Notes: generated from the sequence alone by a model not told the origin. Counted from the stretch's first letter, positions 35,961-44,689 are shown. The stretch: DNA of 64,000 bases from Sabulitectum sp964386635 (GCA_964386635.1 CAYLRO010000001.1:1-64000), one strand, 5' to 3'. Numbers and translations: made by a program.

Positions 35961-37220
35961 TCATTCACTTAATGGTTCTGCCACAAGAACAGCACCGGAA
36001 GATTCAACAATCCTGACCTTGACAAAAGACCCCGGTTTTACTTTTTCAGTAAAAGTAACCACACAGTCAACCTCAGGAGCATCCCAGACGGTATGACCTG
36101 TTTCAGCATCATCAGAAAGAACAGTTACAGACTGCCCTTCAAGTTTCTCATCCCATCTGGCATAAAGAGCATCTCCCACAGCTGAAACAGTGGCCAGCCT
36201 TTCTGCCGCTGTGCCGTACTCCACCTCATCCTGGTTTTTCATAGTCCGGGAATACTCAAGAGTTCCCTCTTCCGGATACCACTGGAATGCAGCAATGTGT
36301 CTTGCAGAGCTGTAATCACTCAGAAATTTCCTCAATCTGGTGAAATCCTCTTCAGTTTCTCCAGGATATCCTGTGATAACAGTGTACCTCACAGCAAATT
36401 CCGTGTCCATTGAGTCTATCTTCTCCATAAGCCGGCGAAGATAACTCTCATCATAGCCACGCCCCATCCTCTTAAGAATTCTGCTGCTTGCGTGCTGAAC
36501 AGGAATATCCAGATAGGGAACAACATTCGGGCAGCTGGCGAAAAGTTCTTCCGCTCCCGAGGGGAAATGGGCTGGATGGAGGTAGTAGAGCCTGAACCAG
36601 GTGTCCCTGTGAAGCCCGGCAAGCTTACCGGCAAGGTCAAAGAGATTCATGTTGCCTGATTCCCATCTGCCGCTGTCCTGAGCCACCAGACCTATCTCAC
36701 GGGCTCCCTGCTCTACCAGCATATCAGCCTCTTTAAGAATGATCTCCGGTGATACTCCTCTGAATCCGCCTCTGATTGATGGAATGGTGCAGTAAGCGCA
36801 ACCGTTGCTGCATCCCTCTGCAATTTTCAGATATCTGTGAGAGCCAGAGCCGGAGACCCCTGAATAACCAGGGTGGAAATAGCCCAGCCAGCTGGAAAGC
36901 CCCTTCCAGTCCTCGGGACCGAGAATCAGATCAATTTCATCCAGCCCTCCGGTTCCGTCATCGGCATATCTTCCAGGAAGACACCCTGCCAGAACTATCT
37001 TCCTTCCAGGGCCTTCACCCTTCCATGCCAGAAGTTCCTGAAGGTACTCAAGTGATTCCTCTGTTGCAGGAGCGATAAAGGCACAGGTATTGAGCAGAAC
37101 CACATCAGCTGAATCAGCGCTGTCAGCTTCCTGATAACCTGCACTGCGGAAGATCCAGGCAAACCGTTCCGAATCTACTCTGTTCTTCGGACATCCAAGA
37201 GATACAATGTGATACTTCAT
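35961..37220 (-). CDS. rimO: ribosomal protein S12 methylthiotransferase RimO
   Basis: 419 residues. N-terminal MTTase domain with KYHIVSLGCPKNRVDSE (first Cys), LLNTCAFI and AGCLPGRY. Radical SAM motif CSNGCAYC in the middle and C-terminal TRAM domain (about 345-415). It adds methylthio to Asp of S12. The ATG at 37220 is chosen because GAGGAAG precedes it and it follows the LolA-like stop by 10 nt. It is separate from MiaB by the SLGCPKNRVDSE form. Confidence 0.95.
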   Translation of the reverse strand: MKYHIVSLGCPKNRVDSERFAWIFRSAGYQEADSADSADVVLLNTCAFIAPATEESLEYLQELLAWKGEGPGRKIVLAGCLPGRYADDGTGGLDEIDLILGPEDWKGLSSWLGYFHPGYSGVSGSGSHRYLKIAEGCSNGCAYCTIPSIRGGFRGVSPEIILKEADMLVEQGAREIGLVAQDSGRWESGNMNLFDLAGKLAGLHRDTWFRLYYLHPAHFPSGAEELFASCPNVVPYLDIPVQHASSRILKRMGRGYDESYLRRLMEKIDSMDTEFAVRYTVITGYPGETEEDFTRLRKFLSDYSSARHIAAFQWYPEEGTLEYSRTMKNQDEVEYGTAAERLATVSAVGDALYARWDEKLEGQSVTVLSDDAETGHTVWDAPEVDCVVTFTEKVKPGSFVKVRIVESSGAVLVAEPLSE

Positions 37221-37230
37221 CAGTTCTTCC

Positions 37231-37803
37231 TCAAATCGTTCCTGCATCAACAATTGCGTAACCTGGTATCTCCGGGATTCTGAACACATCTGCAGGGGAA
37301 TCCGACTGTGTCAGATCTGACAGCTCCCAGCAGGTGGTGTTTCCGTTTGCATCAACGGTTGAAAGCAGGAACGGGAGAGAATCAGCGAGAGTGTACCCGG
37401 CTGTTATAGTAGTGATTCCCCCGTCAAATACACCTGAAAGAGTTACCGTTACACTGTCGCCGCACTGTGTGGAACTGTTCTCACCGGAACCCTGTTCCCC
37501 GGATGTAAGAATATGGAGGAAACCTGCAGGCGAACCTGTGTAGAGCAGAATCTCCTGAAACTCAGGATCTACAGTGTATACCTGATCACCTGTGCTTCCT
37601 GTAGCCCGGCCTTCCAGATCGTCGTACTGAAGCAGAAAAAGGTTTGGCCGGGCAAGATGCAGAATACCTGATGATTGTTCTGAATCCAGCGTGAGAGCCC
37701 AGTAGTCCGTCTGGATGAAGCTGCCTGTGAGGTATTCAATGGTTTCCATCTTGGCTGTGAGCGGATCAAGGGACAATTGACAAATCAGAATCAGGTACAA
37801 CAT
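37231..37803 (-). CDS. LolA-like lipoprotein carrier
   Basis: 190 residues. Short hydrophobic N-terminus as signal peptide, then a beta-rich LolA/LolB-like fold (TGSFIQTDYWALT, SGILHLARPNLFLLQYDD, and DPEFQEILLY) typical of the outer-membrane lipoprotein carrier family. It should shuttle lipoproteins through the periplasm, fitting the many lipoproteins nearby. Sequence is divergent, so the call is moderate. Confidence 0.8.
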   Translation of the reverse strand: MLYLILICQLSLDPLTAKMETIEYLTGSFIQTDYWALTLDSEQSSGILHLARPNLFLLQYDDLEGRATGSTGDQVYTVDPEFQEILLYTGSPAGFLHILTSGEQGSGENSSTQCGDSVTVTLSGVFDGGITTITAGYTLADSLPFLLSTVDANGNTTCWELSDLTQSDSPADVFRIPEIPGYAIVDAGTI

Positions 37804-37818
37804 TCAGTTAAGCCTTTC

Positions 37819-38430
37819 TCAGTCCAGATAGGATTCGAAAACAGCATCATCACCAATAATCACCAGAACATCCGAACCTGAAGCTACTGCCTCTATCAGT
37901 TCTTCACCTGGCCTGTAAGCCACTGACTCCGGTCTGAGAAGCCAGCGGTCCAGTGAATCTGCCACTACTGAAGCCTCGTTTTCATAGCCGGAGCAGTGAA
38001 ATACCATGGTCATCTCAGGTGCCTGAGAGTCGGTCACCTCTGTAACAGTTGCCCCTGATGCCCTGAGAAGATCAGCCGTTCTTGTCATTCCTCCTGTAAC
38101 AGCGGGTCTTCCAACAACTGCTATCCTTGATACAAATGCAGGAACCCCGGTAGAACCTTCTTCCCCGGGATCAATACCGGAAAGATCACACTCAATCCTT
38201 CTCACAGCCAGTCTGGCGTCCTGAGCAAGAGGTGAGTCCGGGTACCTGTAGACAACACCATTGAATTCCTCCAGAGAAGCTGTCAGCCTGCCTCTGTAAT
38301 AAAGCTGGCTGGCTCTGGTGAACTGCTCCTGAGCGGTATCTGTTCCAGAAAGACCTTCTTCATCCAGTGAACCTGATCTGCAGGAGATCAACAGCAGGAC
38401 AGATGCAGCAAAAAGCAATTTATGAATCAT
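37819..38430 (-). CDS. lipoprotein with TPR-like and LytR_C-like domains
   Basis: 203 residues. Signal with lipobox LLLISC. A TPR-like pair of helices follows (QLYYRGRLTASLEEFNGVVY, as in BamD/YbgF). A C-terminal domain (about 105-200) has the LytR_C pattern: VVGRPAVTGGMTRTADLLRA, VTEVTDS, VADSLDRW and VIIGDD. LytR_C domains occur on wall-polymer ligases and stand-alone envelope proteins. The ATG at 38430 has GGAGGAG upstream and lies 11 nt inside ftsK. Confidence 0.72.
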   Translation of the reverse strand: MIHKLLFAASVLLLISCRSGSLDEEGLSGTDTAQEQFTRASQLYYRGRLTASLEEFNGVVYRYPDSPLAQDARLAVRRIECDLSGIDPGEEGSTGVPAFVSRIAVVGRPAVTGGMTRTADLLRASGATVTEVTDSQAPEMTMVFHCSGYENEASVVADSLDRWLLRPESVAYRPGEELIEAVASGSDVLVIIGDDAVFESYLD

Positions 38431-40564
38431 TCGTCTCCTCCGGCGGTGCAGGGCGAACAAGAACCTCTCTGGGTTTACTGCCCAGGTGAGGGCCTACAAC
38501 TCCAAGTTTTTCCAGCATGTCAATCAGTTTCCCCGCCCTTGCATATCCTACTCTGAATTTCCTCTGTATCATTGATACCGACGCCCTCTGATCTGCGATA
38601 ATCGTGTTCTTGACTTCATCAAGAAGCGGATCATCAAAGTCTAATTCACCTGGATCATATAAGTTCCCGCCGTCGTCCTCAGGCGGCTCGTACTCGAAAG
38701 GCAGTTCCGGCTGGTCTTTCCAGTACTCTACAAGTGCCCGTGTCTCCTCTGTTGAGATGAAGGATCCGTGAACCCTTCTGGCCTCTGGAGCACCGGCAGG
38801 CACGAAAAGCATATCACCCTTGCCCAGCAGCTTCTCGGCACCGTTCATGTCGAGAATGGTTCTGCTGTCTGTTTTGGACTGCACGTTGAAAGCAATACGC
38901 GATGGGAAGTTTGCTTTAATCACTCCTGTAATCACATCCACCGACGGACGCTGGGTAGCTACAACCAGGTGAATGCCAACTGCCCTTGCCATCTGAGCAA
39001 GTCGCGCAATGGGTGGCTCAACATCTCTGGCAGAGACCATCATAAGGTCTGCAAGTTCATCAATGATCACAACAATATAGGGAAGGTGCTCTTCAACCTG
39101 GTCAGCTCCGAACCTTTTGTTGTAGTCCTTTATATCTCTTACGCCGGTTCTGGCCAGAAGACTGTACCTCTCCTCCATTTCTCTCACAAGAGCTTCCAGA
39201 AGGAACTTTGCTCGTGAAGCCTGAATCACCACCGGTGCCCAAAGGTGGGGTATTCCCTTGTATGCTGACAGTTCCAGCATTTTGGGGTCCACCATTGCAA
39301 GCCTGACCTGATAGGGTGTTCTGGTCATGAGGATGGTAGAGATTATTGCGTGAACACAGACGCTCTTGCCGCTTCCTGTAGCTCCTGCAATGAGAAGATG
39401 GGGCATTTCTGTAAGATCGGCGATGAAAGGCTGTCCTTCAAGTTTCTTTCCAAGAGCCACCGGCAGCTTCTCGCTGGACAGGTGATCAATGATCTCTCTG
39501 AGATAAACTGTTTCGGGATTCCTGTTGGGCACTTCAATCCCCACAGCACCCTTCCCGGGTATGGGAGCAAGAATCCTGATACGCTTGGCCGCAAGCGCCA
39601 GAGCAAGATCATCTGCAAGATTAAGTATTCTGTTAACCTTTACCCCTGGACCAGGTGTCAGCTCATACCTTGTAAGAACAGGACCTGGACAGTGGTCGGC
39701 AATAGTGCATTCCACACCGAAAGCTGCAAGTTTGTCCACCAGCAGCTGTGCTCTTTCTTCAACTTCCGCCTTTGTCTGCCCTCTTCTTTCAGACGGCGCA
39801 GGAAGAGTGAGGAACCCGGATCCTGGAAGGTGATATGAATCCTGGCTGCTGCTGTCTGAAACGGGAGTTGGTACTTCTGTTTTTACCGGCTGGGATTTTT
39901 TTCCTGCAGGTGCAGTTTTCACTGCTGGCTCAATTACTATCTCCGGTTTCACCGCTGTCTTCTGCTCTTCCTGTTCCATCCATGGATTCTGGATTTCAAC
40001 AGGCTCCGGTCTGGTAACCACTGCAACCGGTTTCTCTCTTACAGCAGGTTCCGGCTTTCTTCTACGGGTTCTCTTTCTGCCTGAAAGAGAGTTTATATCC
40101 TCGCCGATATTCCAGCCGGTGAAAACCACAATTGAAACCATGAAGAGAACAAAGAGAATTATCCAGCCAACTACTGATCCTGCAAGACCTTCCAGAGCAA
40201 GAACAGATCTGGCAGCCAGCTCGCCTCCTGCAACAGAAAGCAGTCCGGGATTGATCCTGCCCAGCACCATTGAGAGCAGAGCGGAAAAGAAAAAGGCACA
40301 CACGAACACTGAACCTGTTACAGCCAGCCATTTTCCTGCAAAGTGCAGTTTGAGCACTCTGGCCCCTGTGAGAAAAAGCGTCAGTGGCACAAATGCAGAG
40401 AGCACTCCCAGAAATCCCCTGAAAAAATGTCCTGTATCAGAGAGAAATCCCGATGGAGGTGAAACAAGGGACACTGCAATAGAAAGAGAAACTCCCAGGA
40501 GCAGAAAAAATACAACTGAGCGCCATTTTCCTGAAGGTTTCCTACGTTTTCTGCCGGATGCCAT
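38420..40564 (-). CDS. ftsK: DNA translocase FtsK/SpoIIIE
   Basis: 714 residues, the short FtsK form. N-terminal membrane helices (about 20-160), a variable Pro/Glu/Lys linker (about 170-270). RecA-like motor with Walker A GATGSGKSVCVHAI, DELADLMM (Walker B) and the gamma winged-helix domain at the end (SVSMIQRKFRVGYARAGKLI), which reads KOPS-type sequences. It pumps chromosome ends through the septum. The start codon follows the HU-like gene stop directly. Confidence 0.95.
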   Translation of the reverse strand: MASGRKRRKPSGKWRSVVFFLLLGVSLSIAVSLVSPPSGFLSDTGHFFRGFLGVLSAFVPLTLFLTGARVLKLHFAGKWLAVTGSVFVCAFFFSALLSMVLGRINPGLLSVAGGELAARSVLALEGLAGSVVGWIILFVLFMVSIVVFTGWNIGEDINSLSGRKRTRRRKPEPAVREKPVAVVTRPEPVEIQNPWMEQEEQKTAVKPEIVIEPAVKTAPAGKKSQPVKTEVPTPVSDSSSQDSYHLPGSGFLTLPAPSERRGQTKAEVEERAQLLVDKLAAFGVECTIADHCPGPVLTRYELTPGPGVKVNRILNLADDLALALAAKRIRILAPIPGKGAVGIEVPNRNPETVYLREIIDHLSSEKLPVALGKKLEGQPFIADLTEMPHLLIAGATGSGKSVCVHAIISTILMTRTPYQVRLAMVDPKMLELSAYKGIPHLWAPVVIQASRAKFLLEALVREMEERYSLLARTGVRDIKDYNKRFGADQVEEHLPYIVVIIDELADLMMVSARDVEPPIARLAQMARAVGIHLVVATQRPSVDVITGVIKANFPSRIAFNVQSKTDSRTILDMNGAEKLLGKGDMLFVPAGAPEARRVHGSFISTEETRALVEYWKDQPELPFEYEPPEDDGGNLYDPGELDFDDPLLDEVKNTIIADQRASVSMIQRKFRVGYARAGKLIDMLEKLGVVGPHLGSKPREVLVRPAPPEETNDS

Positions 40565-41095
40565 TTACACCTGCCTCAGGGTTGTTCCGCCGGGACCGGA
40601 CCTGTATGCAGGATCAGCCTTTCTCTCACCGTCAATTGAGAAACAGTACTTGATCCACTGACCGGAAGACATGGTCAGCTCACCGAACCAGCTGCCGTCA
40701 GGGAGTTTCTGCATTGGGGACTCTGAATCTTTCCAGTTGTTGAAATCACCAACAATGGATACTCTTGAAGCTTCGGAATTGCCGATACAGAAAAATGCAA
40801 CTCTGGTTTTCGGAGCAAGGCTTTCCTGAACAGAATCACGCAGTGCAGGGTACGCCCTGAAAACAGGTCGAAACCTTGCCGGTATCTCCATTACCCCGTC
40901 ATCTCTTGGGTCTCTCACCCTGCGCTTGCGTCCCTTTTTTGTGGAGAAACATCCGAAACCTCTCAGAAAAACAGATTCTCCGGAACACATAGTCTCTTTT
41001 ATGACTTCGAGAACGGTTACCAGAACAATCTGAACTTCCTTCATTGTCAGACCTGTTCTTGAAGCCGTCTCCCGGGCCAGTTCCTCCCTGGTCAT
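40565..41095 (-). CDS. HU-like DNA-binding domain fused to CBM48-like domain
   Basis: 176 residues with two parts. Residues 1-95 match HU/IHF (MTREELARETASRTGLTMKE, FLRGFGCFSTKKGRKRRVRD), a histone-like dimer that bends DNA. Residues about 98-176 match the CBM48/glycogen-recognition fold found on isoamylases and AMPK beta (ASRVSIVGDFNNWKDSE, PMQKLPDGSWFGELT, YCFSIDGERKADPAY). An HU-CBM48 join is unusual. The two halves are in one frame, with no internal stop and ordinary neighbours, so it is not an edge artefact. Strong SD GGAGGGG 4 nt before the ATG. First gene of the operon leading to ftsK. Ligand of the CBM48 half is unknown. Confidence 0.85.
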   Translation of the reverse strand: MTREELARETASRTGLTMKEVQIVLVTVLEVIKETMCSGESVFLRGFGCFSTKKGRKRRVRDPRDDGVMEIPARFRPVFRAYPALRDSVQESLAPKTRVAFFCIGNSEASRVSIVGDFNNWKDSESPMQKLPDGSWFGELTMSSGQWIKYCFSIDGERKADPAYRSGPGGTTLRQV

Positions 41096-41137
41096 GCTAC
41101 CCCTCCTGCAGAGTTATCTTGCCATCCGATGTACTGT

Positions 41138-41166
41138 TGAATATCAGACAGTATCCTCTTCGTCAA
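41138..41166 (-). promoter_or_regulatory. candidate sigma-70 promoter of the HU-ftsK operon
   Basis: Minus strand: TTGACG (41166-41161, 5/6), 17-bp spacer, TATTCA (41143-41138, 3/6). It would place the start of transcription near 41131, about 36 nt upstream of the HU-like ATG with its GGAGGGG SD. Confidence 0.45.
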
Positions 41167-41174
41167 GGAGTATG

Positions 41175-41182
41175 ACTATAAT
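41175..41182. promoter_or_regulatory. divergent -10 box directly before aroK
   Basis: ACTATAAT gives TATAAT on the plus strand (41177-41182) and TATAGT on the minus strand. On the plus strand transcription would begin close to 41189, exactly at the aroK ATG, suggesting a leaderless mRNA. No matching -35 is visible. Confidence 0.35.
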
Positions 41183-41188
41183 CGCCGC

Positions 41189-41707
41189 ATGAAACGCATT
41201 CTCACAGCTTTAGCCGGCCCTCCGTGTTCAGGTAAAACTGCAACAGGGGTAATACTGGCCGGAATACTGGATGTTGAGTTCCTGGAGACTGATTCTCTAA
41301 TAGAACAAAACTCGGGAAAATCCATCGCACAGATATTCGAGATGTCCGGTGAGGCCGGATTCCGGAAAATCGAGAAACAGACAGTTCGGAGGGTTGTTTC
41401 AGGCTGCCATGGCAGACCGGCTGTTATAGCACTTGGCGGAGGGACACTCCTTGACTGCGAGACCAGGACACTTGTTGAATCAGAATGCAGAGTTTTCACT
41501 CTCACTGCCCCGGAAGACATCCTTGTTTCCAGAAATACAGGGGGCAGACCCCTGGCAGCTGACGCAACTGCTTTCCGCAAACTGCTTGAGGACCGAGCCG
41601 CGCACTATCTTTCCCTTCCAGAGCAGGTGAACACAGGCAGCAGCACTCCGGAAGAAATTGCCCTGATGCTTGCAGAAAAAATCAGGAAAGAAGCTCACTC
41701 TCGGTAG
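41189..41707 (+). CDS. aroK: shikimate kinase
   Basis: 172 residues. P-loop GPPCSGKTATG, shikimate-binding LETDSLIE and ALGGGTLL (GGG motif), and the lid region NTGGRPLA. It phosphorylates shikimate to shikimate 3-phosphate. aroE lies just downstream on the other strand. No usable SD stands before the ATG: an AAGGAG lies 18 nt away. The 3' end overlaps the HydE-like gene by 26 nt. Confidence 0.93.
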   Translation: MKRILTALAGPPCSGKTATGVILAGILDVEFLETDSLIEQNSGKSIAQIFEMSGEAGFRKIEKQTVRRVVSGCHGRPAVIALGGGTLLDCETRTLVESECRVFTLTAPEDILVSRNTGGRPLAADATAFRKLLEDRAAHYLSLPEQVNTGSSTPEEIALMLAEKIRKEAHSR

Positions 41708-42695
41708 TTTCCGTGAGCCCTGCACGGACAATTGTCTTCCTGGCATGGTCAAGCCCCACGTAGAATCTGTCGGAATAAAGGGTGTAGTCATCTCTGAGTT
41801 TCGCCGGCGTCATGTTAACTGTTATCACATTGGCGCCTGCCTGAAAACACCTGTACTGACCGTCCTTCATAAGCCTTTCAAAGGTGCTTGTTGCAGGGAT
41901 CAGAGTGTTTTTCAGAAACAGTCTCATGGCTGCAATAAACCTCAAACCCAGTTCAGGATCCCCAGTTTCGGCATCCTCAAGAGGTGTACCTTTTGCAGGA
42001 AGGAAAACTGCCACACTGGACATTTCCACCTGCAGCTCCCGGAGAAGAAGAAGGTCTTCAACCAGAGATTCCTTTGTCTGGCCCGGAAGACCCAGGAGCG
42101 GTCCGGATCCAATATGATAACCGTGAGATCTGATCTTCTTCAGCCAGTCAACCCGTCCTTCAAGAGTGAAGCCCGGCTTCATTCTCTCAAAAAGCTCTCT
42201 GTCTGCAGTTTCATGTTTCAGAATAAATTTTCCCGCCCCTGCTTCCCGCCAGAGGTCAAGATCTTCTTCAGTGTGTATTCCAACACACAGAAGCACACCC
42301 ATATCCAGGTCATGGATATCACTGATAACACCCCTGAGCCACTGAGCACCGTAGGTTTCGCTCTCTGCTGCCTGGAGAAAGAAGGTTTTTATACCGTTCT
42401 CTCTGGCCTTCGAAGCTATTGTTACAAGCTCCTTGTGACTAAGTGAATAACGTACACCCTCCGGATTGTTAAGCCGCATGCCGCAGTAAAGGCAGCTGCA
42501 TCTGCACGAGTTTGCGAATTCCACAACCGCCCTGATGAAAGCCTTCCTGCCGAAAATACCGTTCCTTACTTCTCTGGCGGCAGAGTAGAGAATTTCAGCC
42601 TCTTCGTCTGTACTTTCCAGTATTCTCAGAAGATCAGCCCGTGTGAAATCCGTATCAAGTCTCTGCTGTATCCATTCACTGCTTATGGTGTTCAT
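41682..42695 (-). CDS. HydE-like radical SAM protein
   Basis: About 337 residues. Radical SAM cluster motif CRCSCLYCGMRLNN (CxxxCxxC) in a TIM-barrel with the BioB/HydE/PylB arrangement (FLQAAESETYGAQWLRGVIS, IGSGPLLGLPGQT, TLIPATSTFERL). HydE helps build the H-cluster of [FeFe]-hydrogenase; ThiH/PylB-like relatives cannot be excluded. The rest of the Hyd set is not in the window. The ATG at 42695 is preceded by AAGGA; a TTG one codon earlier is possible. It overlaps aroE by 20 nt. Confidence 0.8.
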   Translation of the reverse strand: MNTISSEWIQQRLDTDFTRADLLRILESTDEEAEILYSAAREVRNGIFGRKAFIRAVVEFANSCRCSCLYCGMRLNNPEGVRYSLSHKELVTIASKARENGIKTFFLQAAESETYGAQWLRGVISDIHDLDMGVLLCVGIHTEEDLDLWREAGAGKFILKHETADRELFERMKPGFTLEGRVDWLKKIRSHGYHIGSGPLLGLPGQTKESLVEDLLLLRELQVEMSSVAVFLPAKGTPLEDAETGDPELGLRFIAAMRLFLKNTLIPATSTFERLMKDGQYRCFQAGANVITVNMTPAKLRDDYTLYSDRFYVGLDHARKTIVRAGLTETTESELLS

Positions 42696-43422
42696 CAAAT
42701 TCTATCCTTATTTGTTTTAAAACTGTCTTCTTGAGTTCTTCCGGTGGAGTATAACCTGTCCACATGGAGAAGGAACAGGCTGCCTGCTCCACAAGCATTA
42801 CCTCGCCGGTAATAACCCGTACACTTTTCTTCTCAAGCTGATTCCTCCACAGCCACCCGGGGTTGTAATTCAGATCTGCGAAAACCCATTCAGGCGGCAG
42901 ATCAAAAGGAAATCTGTCATGTTCGCACCACCCCAGAGGGGTGGCATTCACCACTGTAGCATAACTGGGAAGGTTTTCCAGGGGAAGACCTTCTCCTCTT
43001 CTCACTGTTATGAACCTCCGGGAAGCAAGAGCTGTACGAACAGCAGCAGCAGCACCTCCGTCGCCCAGAACAAAGAACGGTTCAGGAAGATCAGCTGCCA
43101 TCTTTCTGAATCCTGCAACATCGGTGTTAGCCCCATGAATTCCGCCGCCGGAAAGAACAACAGTGTTCACCGCTCCTGCTGATAATGCATCCGGCCCTGT
43201 TGAGTTACAGAGATGAAAAACGGTTTTTTTATGGGGAACGGTAATATTCAATCCGGTATATCCTGTTTCTAGAAGATTTCCCAGAAGTACTTCAACCTCT
43301 TCCGGAGGAACACTGAACAGTTCGTATTTTCCCTCAATCCTGAAATGCTCCATAAAAGAGGAATGAATCAGAGGTGAAACAGAATGACTGACCGGATAAC
43401 CGAGCAGCCCTGTGAGAAGCAT
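42676..43422 (-). CDS. aroE: shikimate dehydrogenase
   Basis: NADPH-linked reduction of 3-dehydroshikimate. 248 residues, a little short (most are about 270). Substrate motifs SHSVSPLIHSSFM and LNITVPHKKTVF, then GANTDVAGF. Nucleotide-binding FFVLGDGGAAAAVRTAL (GxGGAA-type). The start shares one base with the stop of the upstream radical SAM gene (TAATG). Grouped with aroK across the convergent HydE-like gene. Confidence 0.93.
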   Translation of the reverse strand: MLLTGLLGYPVSHSVSPLIHSSFMEHFRIEGKYELFSVPPEEVEVLLGNLLETGYTGLNITVPHKKTVFHLCNSTGPDALSAGAVNTVVLSGGGIHGANTDVAGFRKMAADLPEPFFVLGDGGAAAAVRTALASRRFITVRRGEGLPLENLPSYATVVNATPLGWCEHDRFPFDLPPEWVFADLNYNPGWLWRNQLEKKSVRVITGEVMLVEQAACSFSMWTGYTPPEELKKTVLKQIRIEFDEHHKQ

Positions 43423-44642
43423 TACTTAACTCTTCTTATAAATTGAAAACTCCTGGTGAGAATGTCTGCCAGCCCTCTGGGACGGAAGAATACCGGCCTG
43501 AAAAGGTCACTGCCGGGTTTAAGTTTTTCAGCCAGCGGGGCACCACGATACAGTCTTATGGTTCCAATGTTTACGAAGGTGTTCCTCCACCCCAGGAGAA
43601 TCCTCGCCTTTGCCATGAAAAAGAACTTCAGGAGCAGTGCATACAGGTTCTCTCCAGGGGAAGCGCTGAAAAAATTCACCCCTACAGTGAAACCTGTCTT
43701 CCTTGAAGCCTTCACCGCAGGCCAGAGTCTGCGCACATCTCCTCCCTTGCCCATGAGTTTCCATCCTTTGCGGGTAATAACATCAGGGGAAAAATCCACC
43801 CATCTGCAGCCTGCCCGGTAGAGCTTCTCCAGGCTGGAAAGAGGTACTGATTCCGAGAGCCATGCCTCCCATGGAGGAACATTCTTCAGCTGAAGTATCG
43901 CATCCAGCAGTTCCTGGTAGTACTTCACCGGATGATCAAAAACAGAATCCACGAACATGAAACTGTCAAACCCCCGGCTGGTTATCTCTCTGATATCGTT
44001 AATGACATCATCAACCGGTCTCAGTCTGAATCCGTTCCCGCTTACCTCCTTGTAGGTGCAGTAGGCACAGTTGAAAACACAGCCTCGTCTGGTCTGAATT
44101 CCAACAGCACCCTTACCGGGGTAATCTGAAGCTGGAAACAATGAGTAGTCAGGCTGAGGAATGTGACCAAGGGCCGGGCGCGGGGGGATGACAAGTTTCC
44201 CCTGCATCCATTCCGGTTCCGGTCCTCCCTGCAGGTGATCCAGAACAGCCTGAATGGCAAGTTCTCCCTCTCCCCTGAAGCCGGTGTCAATCCTTGGCCA
44301 TAGTTCAAGTATCTTCTCGGCATAGATGGAAAACCCGGCACCCCCGACTATTACATGCCCCTCCCATGATTCGAGAACTTCCATGAGAGAACTGAAGTGA
44401 TCAAGATACCAGTATGTATTCGGATAAGCACTGTCATCTATGTTCCGCAGAGATACTGCAACCACTTCAGGTCTGAATTCCTCCAGTGCTCTCTTGAGGT
44501 CACTGCCGGGATCATCAGAAAGACTCAGATCAACACCGGAACACTGGTGATCCCTGAGTGCCCCTGCCAGATAAGCCAGCCCTATGGGGTAGATGGGAGC
44601 TTCAGGTCTGCCTGCCGGTGACTGAACAAGTAGAATTCTCAT
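43422..44642 (-). CDS. B12-binding-type radical SAM protein
   Basis: 406 residues. N-terminal cobalamin-binding-like Rossmann domain (about 1-140: YPIGLAYLAGALRDHQCSGV, VIVGGAGFSIYAEKIL). Radical SAM barrel with CVFNCAYCTYKEV (CxxxCxxC) and FRLRPVDDVINDIREI. This class catalyses methyl transfer or ring chemistry on lipids, cofactors and natural products; the substrate cannot be read. ATG with GGAGA upstream. First gene of a three-gene unit with aroE and the HydE-like gene. Confidence 0.9.
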   Translation of the reverse strand: MRILLVQSPAGRPEAPIYPIGLAYLAGALRDHQCSGVDLSLSDDPGSDLKRALEEFRPEVVAVSLRNIDDSAYPNTYWYLDHFSSLMEVLESWEGHVIVGGAGFSIYAEKILELWPRIDTGFRGEGELAIQAVLDHLQGGPEPEWMQGKLVIPPRPALGHIPQPDYSLFPASDYPGKGAVGIQTRRGCVFNCAYCTYKEVSGNGFRLRPVDDVINDIREITSRGFDSFMFVDSVFDHPVKYYQELLDAILQLKNVPPWEAWLSESVPLSSLEKLYRAGCRWVDFSPDVITRKGWKLMGKGGDVRRLWPAVKASRKTGFTVGVNFFSASPGENLYALLLKFFFMAKARILLGWRNTFVNIGTIRLYRGAPLAEKLKPGSDLFRPVFFRPRGLADILTRSFQFIRRVK

Positions 44643-44661
44643 ATTTTTTTCTCCTGTGCAC

Positions 44662-44689
44662 TTGTCTAATTCACAGCATTTACTATAAT
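44662..44689. promoter_or_regulatory. bidirectional promoter region before the HD-GYP pair
   Basis: Plus strand: TTGTCT (44662-44667), 16-bp spacer, perfect TATAAT (44684-44689). The same 8 bases (ACTATAAT, 44682-44689) give TATAGT on the minus strand for the radical SAM gene, with TGGAAG 17 bp further. Plus-strand transcription would begin near 44696, leaving a leader of about 40-95 nt depending on the start used. Confidence 0.6.

Noticed and set aside
41172..41191. Six-codon upstream open frame (MTIIAA) whose stop overlaps the aroK ATG
   Set aside because: Its AAGGAG lies only 1 nt from its ATG, too close for initiation; more likely chance.
27968..44642. Radical SAM genes at 41682 and 43422 as partners of the MEMO-AMMECR1 pair
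   Set aside because: One is HydE/BioB-like and the other is a B12-binding type; neither shows the AmmeMemoRadiSam architecture and they are 12 kb away.
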